From: JAFAHD01 sp035654355
Lineage (GTDB): Bacteria > Vulcanimicrobiota > Vulcanimicrobiia > Eremiobacterales > Eremiobacteraceae
Assembly: GCA_035654355.1 (NCBI GenBank)
Contig: DASRXC010000002.1
Span: 40,100-104,099, forward strand
Direction: 5' to 3'
Length of the DNA stretch: 64,000 nucleotides
Shown here: positions 24,348 through 32,707 of the stretch, one piece after another
How positions within the stretch are numbered: position 1 is the stretch's first letter
Layout of the letters: every line of letters starts with the position of its first letter
Translations under genes and position numbers: made by a program
Notes under the pieces: model-generated
Seen by the model: only the letters and a program-made list of their open reading frames with translations
Database searches by the model: none
Told to the model about the DNA's origin: nothing

Positions 24348-25911
24348 CGCCGCACCGGCAGCCCTGATCTCGCTCTCGGACCGAAACGGTCTCGAGAGCC
24401 TCGCCCGCTCGTTATCGTCACACGGCTATCGACTAGTCGCGACCAGCGGAACGGCCAACGCGATCGCCGCGCTCGGACTTGCGGTTGAAGACGTCAGTTA
24501 TGTCACGGGCTTCCCGCCGCTGCTCGACGGTCGCGTCAAGACGCTGCACCCGGCGATCATGGCGGGCATCTTAGCGGACCAACGAGTGCCTGCGCACGTC
24601 GCCGACCTGCGTGCACACACAATAGAACCCTTCGCCGTAGTCGCCGTGACGCTCTATCCATTCGAACAAGCCGCAGCGGCACCGGGCGCGAGCGAGGCTC
24701 AGGTGATCGAACAGATCGACATCGGTGGCGTCACGCTGTTGCGCGCCGCGGCCAAGAACTATGAGAACGTCAGCGTGTTGACCGAGCCCGCTGCGTTCGA
24801 ACAGTTCACCCGCGCGCTCGAACATGGAGGGCCGACGCTCGAGGAGCGGCGCAGCTGGGCCGCGGCGGCGTTCGCGCGCGCCGAGCGTTACGACGCCGCA
24901 ATCGCGCACTACTTCGCCGATGGTCGCGCCGACGCCGAGCTTCCCGAAACATTGCACGTCGATTTCCCGATGTCCAGCCGCCTGCGCTACGGCGAAAATC
25001 CGTGGGCGCGCGCAGCATTCTACGTCGGACGTGGAACACGCATTCCCGAACAGCTATCCGGCAAGACGCTCTCGTACAACAATCTGCTTGACGTCGATTC
25101 GTGCATGCGCTTGCTAGCGACGGTCGACGAGCCGCGCGGCTTCCCCAGCACGTCGCGCTCGCAACGCGGCGTCGTCGCTGCGATCGTCAAGCACACCGTG
25201 CCGTGCGGTGTGGCGGCCCGTGAATCAGCGAGAGCGGCGCTGGGGGCCGCATTGGGCGCCGACCCGATCTCCGCGTTCGGCGGTATCGTCGCGTGCAACG
25301 AGCGGATCGACGTCGCTGCGGCTGAGCTGCTGCAATCGCGATTTTTGGAAGTCGTCGCTGCTCCGGACTTCGAACCCGGCGCGCTCGAACTCTTACAGAA
25401 GAAGAAGAATCTGCGCGTGCTGCGATTCGAGCGCGCGCTGCCCGACCGGCTGATGAGGACGGCAAAGGTCCGGTCCGCGCTGGGCGGCGTGCTCGTCGAG
25501 TATCCCGATCCAGCGGCCGCTCCGGATGAGTGGCGCGTAGTCACCCCGCGCGTACCAACAGCCGATCAATGGCGCGATCTGCGTTTCGCGTTCGGTGTCG
25601 TGCGCCAGGTGAAATCCAATGCTGCCGTTGTGGCCGCTGACGAAGTCACGCTCGGCATTTGCGGTGGCCAGACCAATCGCGTGTCAGCTGTCGAACTCGC
25701 ATGCCAGCGATCGGGGGCCGCGGTGAAGGGCGCCGTGCTGGCGACCGACGGCTTCTTTCCGTTTGCCGACGGCGTCGAGGCCGCCGCGCGCGCCGGCATC
25801 AGCGCGGTCGTTGCGCCGAGCGGCTCGATTCGCGATGAATTGGTCATCGCAGCCGCGCGCGACGCAGACATCGCACTGGTGTTCACGTCGCGCCGGTACT
25901 TCCTCCACTAA
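24340..25911 (+). CDS. purH: Bifunctional AICAR formyltransferase / IMP cyclohydrolase
   Basis: Last two steps of purine synthesis (AICAR to FAICAR to IMP). The 523-residue product has the MGS-like cyclohydrolase domain (LISLSDRNGLESLARSL, TSGTA, GRVKTLHPAI) and the transformylase domain with KH in VKHTVPCGVA and the C-terminal DGFFPFADGV and GSIRDELVIAAA. Several usually invariant spots differ: RYGENPWA instead of RYGENPHQ and KHTVPCG instead of KHxNPCG. GTG start overlapping the smc stop by 8 nt. The stop overlaps the convergent UPF0145 stop. Confidence 0.94.
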   Translation: MPSAAPAALISLSDRNGLESLARSLSSHGYRLVATSGTANAIAALGLAVEDVSYVTGFPPLLDGRVKTLHPAIMAGILADQRVPAHVADLRAHTIEPFAVVAVTLYPFEQAAAAPGASEAQVIEQIDIGGVTLLRAAAKNYENVSVLTEPAAFEQFTRALEHGGPTLEERRSWAAAAFARAERYDAAIAHYFADGRADAELPETLHVDFPMSSRLRYGENPWARAAFYVGRGTRIPEQLSGKTLSYNNLLDVDSCMRLLATVDEPRGFPSTSRSQRGVVAAIVKHTVPCGVAARESARAALGAALGADPISAFGGIVACNERIDVAAAELLQSRFLEVVAAPDFEPGALELLQKKKNLRVLRFERALPDRLMRTAKVRSALGGVLVEYPDPAAAPDEWRVVTPRVPTADQWRDLRFAFGVVRQVKSNAAVVAADEVTLGICGGQTNRVSAVELACQRSGAAVKGAVLATDGFFPFADGVEAAARAGISAVVAPSGSIRDELVIAAARDADIALVFTSRRYFLH

Positions 25912-26243
25912 GCCGCGGTTAGTCCGACCGCCGTTCCGTAGCACAGCACCTCGGTCACGCCCGGTGAGATCTCGGTCGCATCGTAACGCATGCTCACGAT
26001 CCCGTTGGCGCCGATCTGCGCGGCGTGCTGGATCATAAGCTCATATGATTCTAAGCGCACCTTCTCGCACAATTCGGTGTAGAGCGTGATGTTGCCGCCC
26101 ACGAGTTGCTGCAAGCTCGCGCCCATGCTGCCGAAGATGCTGCGCGAACGCACGACGATGCCGCGCACGATGCCGAAGTTCTTCGTGATTTTATAGCTGG
26201 GCAATTCCAAGGCGGTGGTGACGAGCGAATGGTCGAATGCCAT
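25908..26243 (-). CDS. UPF0145 / YbjQ-family protein
   Basis: 111-residue YbjQ-type protein with the family pattern (LPSYKITKNFGIVRGIVVRSR; AQIGANGIVSMRYD). The fold is a small pentameric-type domain described as putative heavy-metal binding; its role is unknown. GGAG lies 7 nt before the ATG. It is divergent from the selenocysteine-type peroxiredoxin with only 35 nt between starts, so the promoters must overlap the genes. Confidence 0.9.
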   Translation of the reverse strand: MAFDHSLVTTALELPSYKITKNFGIVRGIVVRSRSIFGSMGASLQQLVGGNITLYTELCEKVRLESYELMIQHAAQIGANGIVSMRYDATEISPGVTEVLCYGTAVGLTAA

Positions 26244-26278
26244 GACGATACTCCATCGACGATACAGAAAGGATCGGG

Positions 26279-26767
26279 ATGCTCGAGGTTAACGCGCGCG
26301 CGCCGTCAATCCCTGTTCCCGACCAGAACGGCACGCTGCGCAGCGTCGGTGATTTCCACGGCCGCTGGGTCGTGCTCTGGTTCTATCCAAAAGATCACAC
26401 GAGCGGCTGAACGAACGAGGCGTCGCAGTTCCGCGATGCTCAACCAGATTTTGAAGCCGCCGGCGCGCAGCTCATGGGCGTAAGCCGCGATTCGGTCAGC
26501 TCGCACGAGTCGTTCGCGCGCGATCTCGGCCTTGGGTTCCCGATCTTGGCCGACACACGCGAGCAGTTATGCAACGCCTACGGCACGCTCGTCGAGCGCA
26601 CCGCCGATGACGGAACCAAATCCATCGGGCTGCAGCGATCGACATTTCTCATCGATCCCGACAGCGTTATACGCCACGTCTGGCCCAAGGTAGCCGTACC
26701 GGACCATGCCGCCGACGTGCTCGCAGTGCTGCGCTCGTTGAACGGCAGTGGAGCTGGACGCGCATGA
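26279..26767 (+). CDS. Selenocysteine-type peroxiredoxin (Bcp-like), UGA read-through
   Basis: Thiol/selenol peroxidase of the AhpC/TSA Bcp group, 162 residues if UGA 26408-26410 is read as Sec44. The residues around it, FYPKDHTSG-[UGA]-TNEASQFRD, match the Bcp motif FYPKDxTPGCTxEAxxFRD exactly at the peroxidatic cysteine. The protein continues in frame through GVSRDSVSSHESFARDLG, FPILAD and RSTFLIDPD, all family-typical. A hairpin with the properties of a bacterial SECIS follows the UGA. ATG 26279 has GAAAGGAT at 5 nt, and the real stop overlaps the next gene (ATGA). No second cysteine follows Sec at the Bcp resolving position. No sel gene is in the window. Alternative: a nonsense mutation. 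Confidence 0.85.
26411..26441 (+). promoter_or_regulatory. Candidate bacterial SECIS element
   Basis: Directly after the in-frame UGA: a 7-bp stem GCGTCGC (26420-26426) / GCGATGC (26433-26439) with one G-U pair, extended by G-C and A-U pairs across a bulged G. The apical loop AGTTCC begins 16 nt after the UGA and has G at loop position 2. These values fit the bacterial SECIS rules (loop 16-37 nt from UGA, G within the first two loop bases). Confidence 0.7.
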
Positions 26768-27144
26768 CTTGGTTCGCGGCGAGCCTTATCGTATGGTCGC
26801 GCAGTTACGAAGAACAAGAGCGTGGCGACGGACCCTGCCATGTCTGGGAACGCGTGCTGGTCGTCGAGGCCGAGGATGTCGACGAGGCCACGCGCAAGGT
26901 CACCGAATTCGGCGAGGCCGATGTCGCAGACAATTCCGAGAACGTCGAAACCGGTGACAACGTCGGGATGGACCGGCTGACCTTGATGGGCGTACGCAAG
27001 ATCCGCGAGATCGATGCGCTGACAGGCGACGGCCACGCGGAGCTTCCCGTCGAGGTTACCTTCTCCGAAATGGAAGTGCGCAATAAGGCCGACCTGCTCA
27101 AACTGGCCGCCGGCGGCGACGTGCTGGTCCGCTACATAGACTGA
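26764..27144 (+). CDS. DUF4288 domain protein
   Basis: 126-residue cytoplasmic protein starting TWFAASLIVWSRS, with WERVLVVEAEDVDEATRKVTEFG, the pattern of DUF4288. The family has no known function. The ATG overlaps the peroxiredoxin stop (ATGA), so it depends on translation through the UGA for coupling. Acidic overall, no membrane segment. Confidence 0.75.
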   Translation: MTWFAASLIVWSRSYEEQERGDGPCHVWERVLVVEAEDVDEATRKVTEFGEADVADNSENVETGDNVGMDRLTLMGVRKIREIDALTGDGHAELPVEVTFSEMEVRNKADLLKLAAGGDVLVRYID

Positions 27145-27152
27145 CGGCCTAA

Positions 27153-27186
27153 GACTCTATCGTCTAAAGACATCGCGTGTAGAGTC
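27153..27186. repeat. Inverted repeat between convergent genes
   Basis: GACTCTA (27153-27159) and TAGAGTC (27180-27186) form a 7-bp stem around a 20-nt loop that itself contains GTCTAAAGAC. It sits in the 50-nt gap between the DUF4288 gene and the convergent TIGR03943 gene and may be a weak bidirectional terminator. Confidence 0.4.
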
Positions 27187-27194
27187 GCCCCGAA

Positions 27195-27797
27195 TCAGCG
27201 GCACGTACGCGTGCGCACCGAAGCGCGAACAAGCGAGTAACGCAGCTCGCCGGCATCGAGCCGTGCGGCAACGAATCCAGTGGCGCAAACCTCTTCGCCG
27301 TCAGGCAACGCGGTGCGCTGCGAAGGGATCACATCCAAACCCAGGTCGACGGAATCGGCCGCACAACATGTCATGATGCGGCGCGAGACGCTCGCCGCAC
27401 GCGGTGAGCGCGCCGACGTCCAAGTGCCTGAGATGCTGGCGCGCGTGCCGACGATGTCGTGCGGCGACGCGTCGAGCGCGTCGAGCAGTCTGAAAAGGTC
27501 CGTCTGACGCTGTTGGACGGCTGCACGCGTCAGCACGTGCTCTACAGGCAGCGCTGTTGGTAACAGCATGCCGGCAATGGCGCCGACGAATATCCACAAG
27601 GCGCTCGCCTTTGTTTGTCCTCGGCGCAACGCTAGCGCTCCACAGAACAGCGCCAGGCACAAAACGAAAGCCGGCGGTATTGCGACGAGCGCGCGCGACG
27701 CACCGCTCGACACCGCTGCGACCGCGATGCCGGCAGTCGCAGCACACGCCGTCGAACGGATCGCCGAATGGTTTCGAGCGGCAGCAAACCTCGTCAT
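27195..27797 (-). CDS. TIGR03943/DUF1980-type partner of a permease
   Basis: 200-residue protein with two hydrophobic segments (about 15-60) and a C-terminal soluble domain containing RRIMTCCAADSVDLG, the CCAAD signature of the TIGR03943 family. Members are nearly always next to a DUF318/ArsP_1-type permease, as here. ATG 27797 overlaps the permease stop by 4 nt. Function unknown; a role in export or uptake with the permease is inferred. A longer upstream frame was rejected as antisense-like. Confidence 0.78.
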   Translation of the reverse strand: MTRFAAARNHSAIRSTACAATAGIAVAAVSSGASRALVAIPPAFVLCLALFCGALALRRGQTKASALWIFVGAIAGMLLPTALPVEHVLTRAAVQQRQTDLFRLLDALDASPHDIVGTRASISGTWTSARSPRAASVSRRIMTCCAADSVDLGLDVIPSQRTALPDGEEVCATGFVAARLDAGELRYSLVRASVRTRTCR

Positions 27798-28669
27798 CGC
27801 GGCGGCATCGATGCGATGCTCGCCGCGCACGCACAACCAATCGCGCCGCTCAGGATGGCGAGCAGCGCGTGCCGTATGCCGTACGTACGCGCTAGCAGTG
27901 AGATCTGACGGACGTCGACACACTGCGCGGCCACGACGAACGCCACTTGCGCTGCCGGCGTGATGCAGAGCGCTCGCGCGAGCACGGGATCGGCGGTGGA
28001 GCACGGCGAGATCAACGCACCTAAGACCGCGGCGGCGAGCGGATTTATGTGCTCGCGCACGCCCACCGGTGCTACGACGAGCACGATTGACGCAACAACG
28101 CTAGCGGGCACGAGCGATCGCAGTGCGCGTTCGACGCGTTCCGAAATATCGCCGGCTGCATGACATGCGCCACCAGCGCCAGATTTACGCACGAAATCGT
28201 GCGCGCGCCACCATAGCACTGCGACTGCCGCCGCGGCGATGCTGCCGCCGATCGTACGCGCGAGCAACGCGTGTGGACCCAGCACGGCGGCTGTCGCGAA
28301 AAGAGCTACCGGATTGCACACCGCGCCCCATGTCAACGCCGCACCGGCAAGCGGTGCCGGATAACGTCGCAGTGCGTCGACAAAGCCGTTCATGCCACAG
28401 TCACACCCCGACGCAAACGCGGCGAGCGCCAGCGTCGCGGGCCAGCGAGTAGACGGCATGCGCAGCACGACGCTCGCAGCAAGCGCGCCGCCGATCACAT
28501 AGGGGCACGCAGCGAGCACGATTGAGACCGCGTCGGCGAAAACGCGCGACGCCACGGCCCATGCCTGCGCGACGCCCTTTGCGCTGGGATCGAGGACGCA
28601 AAAGCCGAGCGCAATCGTCACGAACGCAAATGCCGAGTGATAAAAGGAGGGTTGCCGCAGGCGGTTCAC
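27794..28669 (-). CDS. DUF318/ArsP_1-like permease
   Basis: 291-residue integral membrane protein with about eight hydrophobic segments. The conserved Cys-containing turn FASGCDCGMNGFVDAL and the second repeat-like LGALISPCSTADPVLA resemble the C-x-CG and P-C-S motifs of this permease family, some members of which export organoarsenicals. Substrate unknown. GTG start with a weak ribosome-binding site, divergent from hisS by only 14 nt. It pairs with the TIGR03943 gene. Confidence 0.75.
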   Translation of the reverse strand: MNRLRQPSFYHSAFAFVTIALGFCVLDPSAKGVAQAWAVASRVFADAVSIVLAACPYVIGGALAASVVLRMPSTRWPATLALAAFASGCDCGMNGFVDALRRYPAPLAGAALTWGAVCNPVALFATAAVLGPHALLARTIGGSIAAAAVAVLWWRAHDFVRKSGAGGACHAAGDISERVERALRSLVPASVVASIVLVVAPVGVREHINPLAAAVLGALISPCSTADPVLARALCITPAAQVAFVVAAQCVDVRQISLLARTYGIRHALLAILSGAIGCACAASIASMPPR

Positions 28670-28683
28670 CTATCGAACATGGT

Positions 28684-30003
28684 GTGAAGCACGCAGCCGC
28701 GCCGCGCGGCACGTTTGACGTACTTCCCTCACAAGCGGGTCGCTGGCAAGCCCTCGAACGCACCGTCGACGACGTGTGCGGACGCTTCGGCTATCGCGAG
28801 ATCCGTACGCCCATCTTTGAAAGCACGGACGTGTTCGTGCGCACGATCGGGACTGGAACGGACATCGTCGACAAAGAGATGTACACGTTCACCGATCGCG
28901 CCGGCAGAAGTCTCACGCTGCGGCCGGAATTCACTGCGCCGGTGGTGCGCGCGGTGCTCGAGCACAATCTGCTCGCCGAGCTGCCGCTCAAGCTCTATTA
29001 CCGCGGCTCGATCTTCCGATACGAACGGCCGCAAAAAGGCCGCTATCGACAGTCGCATCAGTGGGGTGTCGAGCTGTTCGGCGTCGCCAGTCCGGAGGCC
29101 GATGCCGAGGTGATCGCGCTCGGCATGGAATTGATCAGCGCGATCGGCGTCAGCGACCACCGTCTCGAGATCAACTCGATGGGCTGCGAGTGGTGCCGCG
29201 CAGAGTTCCGGCGCGCGCTGGTCGCATATCTCACGAGTCACGCGTCCGAACTCTCGGATACCAGCCGCGAACGGCTCGAACGCAATCCGCTGCGTATTCT
29301 CGATTCGAAAGACGAAACCGATCGCGCCGTGCTCGCGCACGCGCCGACGATCGACAGCTTTTGGTGTGAGTCGTGCCGCGCGCACCTCGCGTCGGTGCGC
29401 GAGCTGCTTGATGCGATGGGCATCGCAAGTGAGCTCAACACTCACATCGTGCGCGGCTTCGACTATTACACGCGAACGGTCTTCGAAATCACGTCGCAGG
29501 CGCTGGGGTCGCAAAACGCGATCTGCGGCGGCGGCCGTTACGACAATCTCGTCAAGGACATGGGCGGGCCGCAGACGCCAGGCGTCGGCCTCGCGATGGG
29601 CATGGAACGGCTGTTGATGCTCGCCGAGGCGGCGCACAGCACAAGACTCGACGGCGCCGCGCGGGTCGACGTCGCGATGGTGGCGCTCGAACCAGACGAT
29701 ATGCGTGCGCTCGTGCCGGTGATGCATGCATTGCGCCGGCGCGGGATTGGCGCGGACATGGACTATACGCAGCGCAAGCTCGAGAAACAGATCAAATCAG
29801 CTGCCGAATCCGGCGCATCGTTCGCGGTCATCGTCGGGGGCGACGAGCGCGCCGCCGGCGAAGCCACCGTCCAAGACCTGCGCACGCGAGAACGAATCCG
29901 CGTCAAACTCGCCGAGCTCGGCGATACCTTAGCGGAACGATTGCGCGCTGGTGAGCGTGTGCGCAACACAACGGACGGATCGGTGGCGGATGGATCTCAA
30001 TAA
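28684..30003 (+). CDS. hisS: Histidyl-tRNA synthetase
   Basis: Class II aminoacyl-tRNA synthetase, 439 residues. It begins KHAAAPRGTFDVLPSQAGRW; motif 2 is FRYERPQKGRYRQSHQWGVELFG, the histidine A-motif is LNTHIVRGFDYYTRTVFE, motif 3 is GVGLAMGMERLLML, and the C-terminal anticodon-binding domain spans 330-425. The start is set at GTG 28684. ATG 28630 is in frame but overlaps the divergent permease and lacks a ribosome site, and the good AAAAGGAGG at 28642 is too far away to serve GTG 28684. Confidence 0.95.
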   Translation: MKHAAAPRGTFDVLPSQAGRWQALERTVDDVCGRFGYREIRTPIFESTDVFVRTIGTGTDIVDKEMYTFTDRAGRSLTLRPEFTAPVVRAVLEHNLLAELPLKLYYRGSIFRYERPQKGRYRQSHQWGVELFGVASPEADAEVIALGMELISAIGVSDHRLEINSMGCEWCRAEFRRALVAYLTSHASELSDTSRERLERNPLRILDSKDETDRAVLAHAPTIDSFWCESCRAHLASVRELLDAMGIASELNTHIVRGFDYYTRTVFEITSQALGSQNAICGGGRYDNLVKDMGGPQTPGVGLAMGMERLLMLAEAAHSTRLDGAARVDVAMVALEPDDMRALVPVMHALRRRGIGADMDYTQRKLEKQIKSAAESGASFAVIVGGDERAAGEATVQDLRTRERIRVKLAELGDTLAERLRAGERVRNTTDGSVADGSQ

Positions 30004-30448
30004 GAAGATCCTCGACCAGCTCGTCGAGCTCATGCAGCGCGATGGGCTCGATCGTCTGCGCGTCCGCGTCGGCGATCTCGACGTCGACCTGCGCATGACG
30101 CCGCCGAAATCGCACGACGCGGCGAGCTCGCCACCGCCGCCACCACACGCGCACGCCACGGCAGCCGCTCCACAAACGCACACGGAACGCCGCGACGAAG
30201 CACCGCCGAACGTTCGCAAGGTGTTAGCGCCGCTCGTCGGCGTGTTCTATCGCGCGCCGGCGCCGAACGCGCCGGTGTTCGTCAATGTCGGCGACACGGT
30301 GAGCGAAGGTCAGGTTTTGTGCATCCTGGAAGCGATGAAGTTGATGAATGAGATCGTCTCCGAATACGACGGCAGAGTCGTGAAGATCTGTATGAACGAC
30401 GCCGACCTCGCATCGCTGCACCAAGAGCTGTTCTGGATCGAGACATGA
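29990..30448 (+). CDS. accB: Biotin carboxyl carrier protein of acetyl-CoA carboxylase
   Basis: 152-residue BCCP. It has an N-terminal domain (DLNKKILDQLVELMQRDGLD), a Pro/Ala/His-rich linker (about 40-65) and a biotinyl domain with EAMKLMNEI, where K117 carries biotin. ATG 29990 overlaps the hisS stop by 14 nt. The usual partner accC is not adjacent; gmhA follows instead with a 4-nt overlap. Confidence 0.94.
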   Translation: MDLNKKILDQLVELMQRDGLDRLRVRVGDLDVDLRMTPPKSHDAASSPPPPPHAHATAAAPQTHTERRDEAPPNVRKVLAPLVGVFYRAPAPNAPVFVNVGDTVSEGQVLCILEAMKLMNEIVSEYDGRVVKICMNDADLASLHQELFWIET

Positions 30449-31026
30449 GCGCGCCGGCGAAGACCAAGCGCTTTGCGGATTGCATGGCCGAACGCGCGGA
30501 TCTGTGGCGCGATGCAGACTACGAGGCGCCCGTCAGCGCTGCGGTCGCTGCGATCGTGGCCGCGATCCGCGGCGGCGGCCGGGTATTTTTTTTCGGCAAC
30601 GGCGGCAGCGCGGCCCAAGCGCAACACCTCGCGGCTGAGTTCTCCGGGCGGTTCATGCTCGAGCGACCTGGTTGGGCGGGGCTTGCGCTCACCGTCGACA
30701 CATCGGCGCTCACCGCGATCGCCAACGACTACGGATTCGATCGCATCTTCGCGCGCCAGCTCGAAGGCTTGGCGCATGCCGGCGACGTCGCAGTCGGCAT
30801 CACGACGTCAGGCAAGTCGGCCAACGTCATCGAGGGTTTGAAAATGGCACGCGCGCGCGGCGCGACGACGATCGCTCTTACGGGCAATGGAGGCGGACCG
30901 ATTGTCGCGTCTGCCGACATCGCCATCGTCGGGCCGCACGGCCCATCTTGGAAAGTTCAGGAAGTGCAGTTCGCACTGGGCCACATCATCTGCGAGTTAG
31001 CCGAAGCAGAACTCGCCGGCTCATGA
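30445..31026 (+). CDS. gmhA: Phosphoheptose isomerase
   Basis: Converts sedoheptulose 7-phosphate to glycero-manno-heptose 7-phosphate, the first step of ADP-heptose synthesis. The 193-residue product has the SIS-domain motif FFFGNGGSAAQAQHLAAEF, the GITTSGKSANVIEGL phosphosugar site and the catalytic C-terminal EVQFALGHIICELAE with its histidine. ATGA overlaps at both ends place it in an operon from hisS to the glycosyltransferases. Confidence 0.95.
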   Translation: MSAPAKTKRFADCMAERADLWRDADYEAPVSAAVAAIVAAIRGGGRVFFFGNGGSAAQAQHLAAEFSGRFMLERPGWAGLALTVDTSALTAIANDYGFDRIFARQLEGLAHAGDVAVGITTSGKSANVIEGLKMARARGATTIALTGNGGGPIVASADIAIVGPHGPSWKVQEVQFALGHIICELAEAELAGS

Positions 31027-31640
31027 ACGCGGTCTTTGTCGATCGCGACGGCACGCTCAACGTCAACACTGGCTACGTCGCAGATCCCACAGATGTTGCG
31101 ATCGTGCCGCACGCAGCGCGAGGTCTACGCATGCTCGCGGATGCCGGATACGCGATCGTCGTGGTGTCCAATCAATCCGGTATCGCGCGCGGCTACTTCA
31201 CGCAAGCGCAAGCGGACGCGGTCGACGCCCGCATGCGCGAGCTGCTGGCGGCCGACGGCGCGCGGATCGATGCGATATATCGTTGTCCGCACTGGCCGTC
31301 CGATGAACGTCCTGCCGGTGCGCCCGAATGCGATTGCCGCAAACCCAAGCCCGGGATGTTGCGCGCGGCGGCCGCGGATTTGGACATCGACTTGGCGCGT
31401 TCGTGGATGGTGGGCGACCGCTTGCTCGATATGCAAGCCGGGCGCGCGGCCGGCTGCCGCTGCGTTCTCGTGCCAGGCACGCCGCCGCACGAGCCTTCAG
31501 AAGATATGAGCGGAGCGCCGCCCGACTATCGCGCGCGCGACCTCGCCGATGCCGCGCGCTTCATCATCGACACCGATCGCGCGAGCGTCTCACCCGCAGC
31601 TCGGCTATCTTCGCAAGCGCCGCGCGCAGGTTCGCGATGA
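31023..31640 (+). CDS. gmhB: Heptose 1,7-bisphosphate phosphatase
   Basis: HAD-family phosphatase that removes the 7-phosphate of heptose bisphosphate. The 205-residue product starts NAVFVDRDGTLNVNTGYV (catalytic DRDGT), then VVSNQSGIARGYF, the zinc-loop ligands CPH...CDCRKPKPGML, and VGDRLLDMQAGRAAG. ATG 31023 overlaps the gmhA stop. The C-terminal 30 residues are a low-complexity extension. Confidence 0.94.
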   Translation: MNAVFVDRDGTLNVNTGYVADPTDVAIVPHAARGLRMLADAGYAIVVVSNQSGIARGYFTQAQADAVDARMRELLAADGARIDAIYRCPHWPSDERPAGAPECDCRKPKPGMLRAAAADLDIDLARSWMVGDRLLDMQAGRAAGCRCVLVPGTPPHEPSEDMSGAPPDYRARDLADAARFIIDTDRASVSPAARLSSQAPRAGSR

Positions 31641-32707
31641 GCACGGCTGCACCGGCATGGGTTTCTGATCTGCTCAAGTCGATGCGCGGCGTGCGCATTG
31701 CCGTCGCAGGCGACATCATGCTCGATGAATGGTTGTGGGGCAGCGTGCGGCGCATCTCGCCGGAAGCACCTGTGCCGGTGGTCGAGGTCGATTCGCAATC
31801 CTTCACACTTGGCGGCGCTGGGAACGTGGCGAACAATCTCGCCGCGCTCGGCGCGCGCGTGCGTCTTGTCGGCGTGATCGGCGATGACGATGCCGGACGC
31901 AGGGCGCTGGCGTTGTGCGACGAGCTGCGCATCGACGCGTCCGGGGTCGAGATGGCGCACGGGCGGCCTACGACGCGTAAGACCAGAATCGTCGCGCACA
32001 ACCAACAGGTCGTACGTGCAGATCGCGAGGTGGCCGGCAAGCTCGACGCCCGTTCACAGCGAGCGCTCGTGGAAAGCTTGCGCGGGCTCGATGGCATGAT
32101 CGATGGAGCGATCGTGTCCGACTACGGCAAAGGGTTGGTGAGCGCGCCGATCGTGCAGTCGCTGCTGGCACACGAGCAGCGCGTCGTCGTCACAGGCGAT
32201 CCCAAACCGCAGAACATCGCTGCGTTCGCGGGGGTCGATTGCATCGCGCCGAACCTCGCAGAAGCTGCGACCGCCGCGCACATGTCGATCGACGGCGATG
32301 CCAGCCTTGCGCGCGCGGCCGCCCGCCTGTTGCGCGAGACGAAAGCGCACAACGTCCTCGTCACGCGGGGCGAGCACGGCATGACGCTGTTCGGCGCCGG
32401 CGCGCCGTTCACGGTGCCGGCCGTCGCTCGCCAGGTATACGACGTGAGCGGCGCCGGCGATACCGTGATCTCCGCGCTGACGCTCGCCCTGGCCGCGGGT
32501 GCACCCATCCGACACGCGGTCGCGCTCGCATCCCTTGCTGCCGGCGTTGTGGTCGAGAAGCTCGGAACTGCGACGGCAAGCGCGAAGGAGATCCTTGAAT
32601 TCGCCAAAGCCGAAGGCGTCGGGCATCCGACGGCGCTCGTGCTGTCGTCGGCTCGGCGCACCTCTCCGAAATCCGCTCGTGGCAAATCCCATGCGCGCCG
32701 CCGATAA
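31637..32707 (+). CDS. hldA: D-glycero-beta-manno-heptose-7-phosphate kinase (HldE domain I)
   Basis: Ribokinase-family kinase making heptose 1,7-bisphosphate. The 356-residue product has GDIMLDEWLWGSVRRISPEAPVPV and the GGAGNVANNLAALG substrate motif, SDYGKGLV, and the catalytic VYDVSGAGDTVISAL (anion hole and Asp base). It is separate from the adenylyltransferase (split HldE), which overlaps its end by 17 nt. The C-terminal 30 residues are Arg/Ser/Lys-rich. Confidence 0.93.
   Translation: MSTAAPAWVSDLLKSMRGVRIAVAGDIMLDEWLWGSVRRISPEAPVPVVEVDSQSFTLGGAGNVANNLAALGARVRLVGVIGDDDAGRRALALCDELRIDASGVEMAHGRPTTRKTRIVAHNQQVVRADREVAGKLDARSQRALVESLRGLDGMIDGAIVSDYGKGLVSAPIVQSLLAHEQRVVVTGDPKPQNIAAFAGVDCIAPNLAEAATAAHMSIDGDASLARAAARLLRETKAHNVLVTRGEHGMTLFGAGAPFTVPAVARQVYDVSGAGDTVISALTLALAAGAPIRHAVALASLAAGVVVEKLGTATASAKEILEFAKAEGVGHPTALVLSSARRTSPKSARGKSHARRR

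Noticed and set aside
26411..26767. Peroxiredoxin as a pseudogene or as a short gene starting at 26474
   Set aside because: A start at 26474 removes the active site. The frame on both sides of the UGA is fully family-like, and the SECIS-like hairpin plus ATGA coupling favour read-through over decay.
28642..28687. AAAAGGAGG with a TTG mini-ORF as hisS leader peptide
   Set aside because: Spacing between GGAGG and TTG is only one base, too short for initiation. It lies inside the divergent permease coding region.
30121..30190. Pro/His/Ala-rich repeat in accB
   Set aside because: It is the normal flexible linker of BCCP, not a mobile or repeat element.
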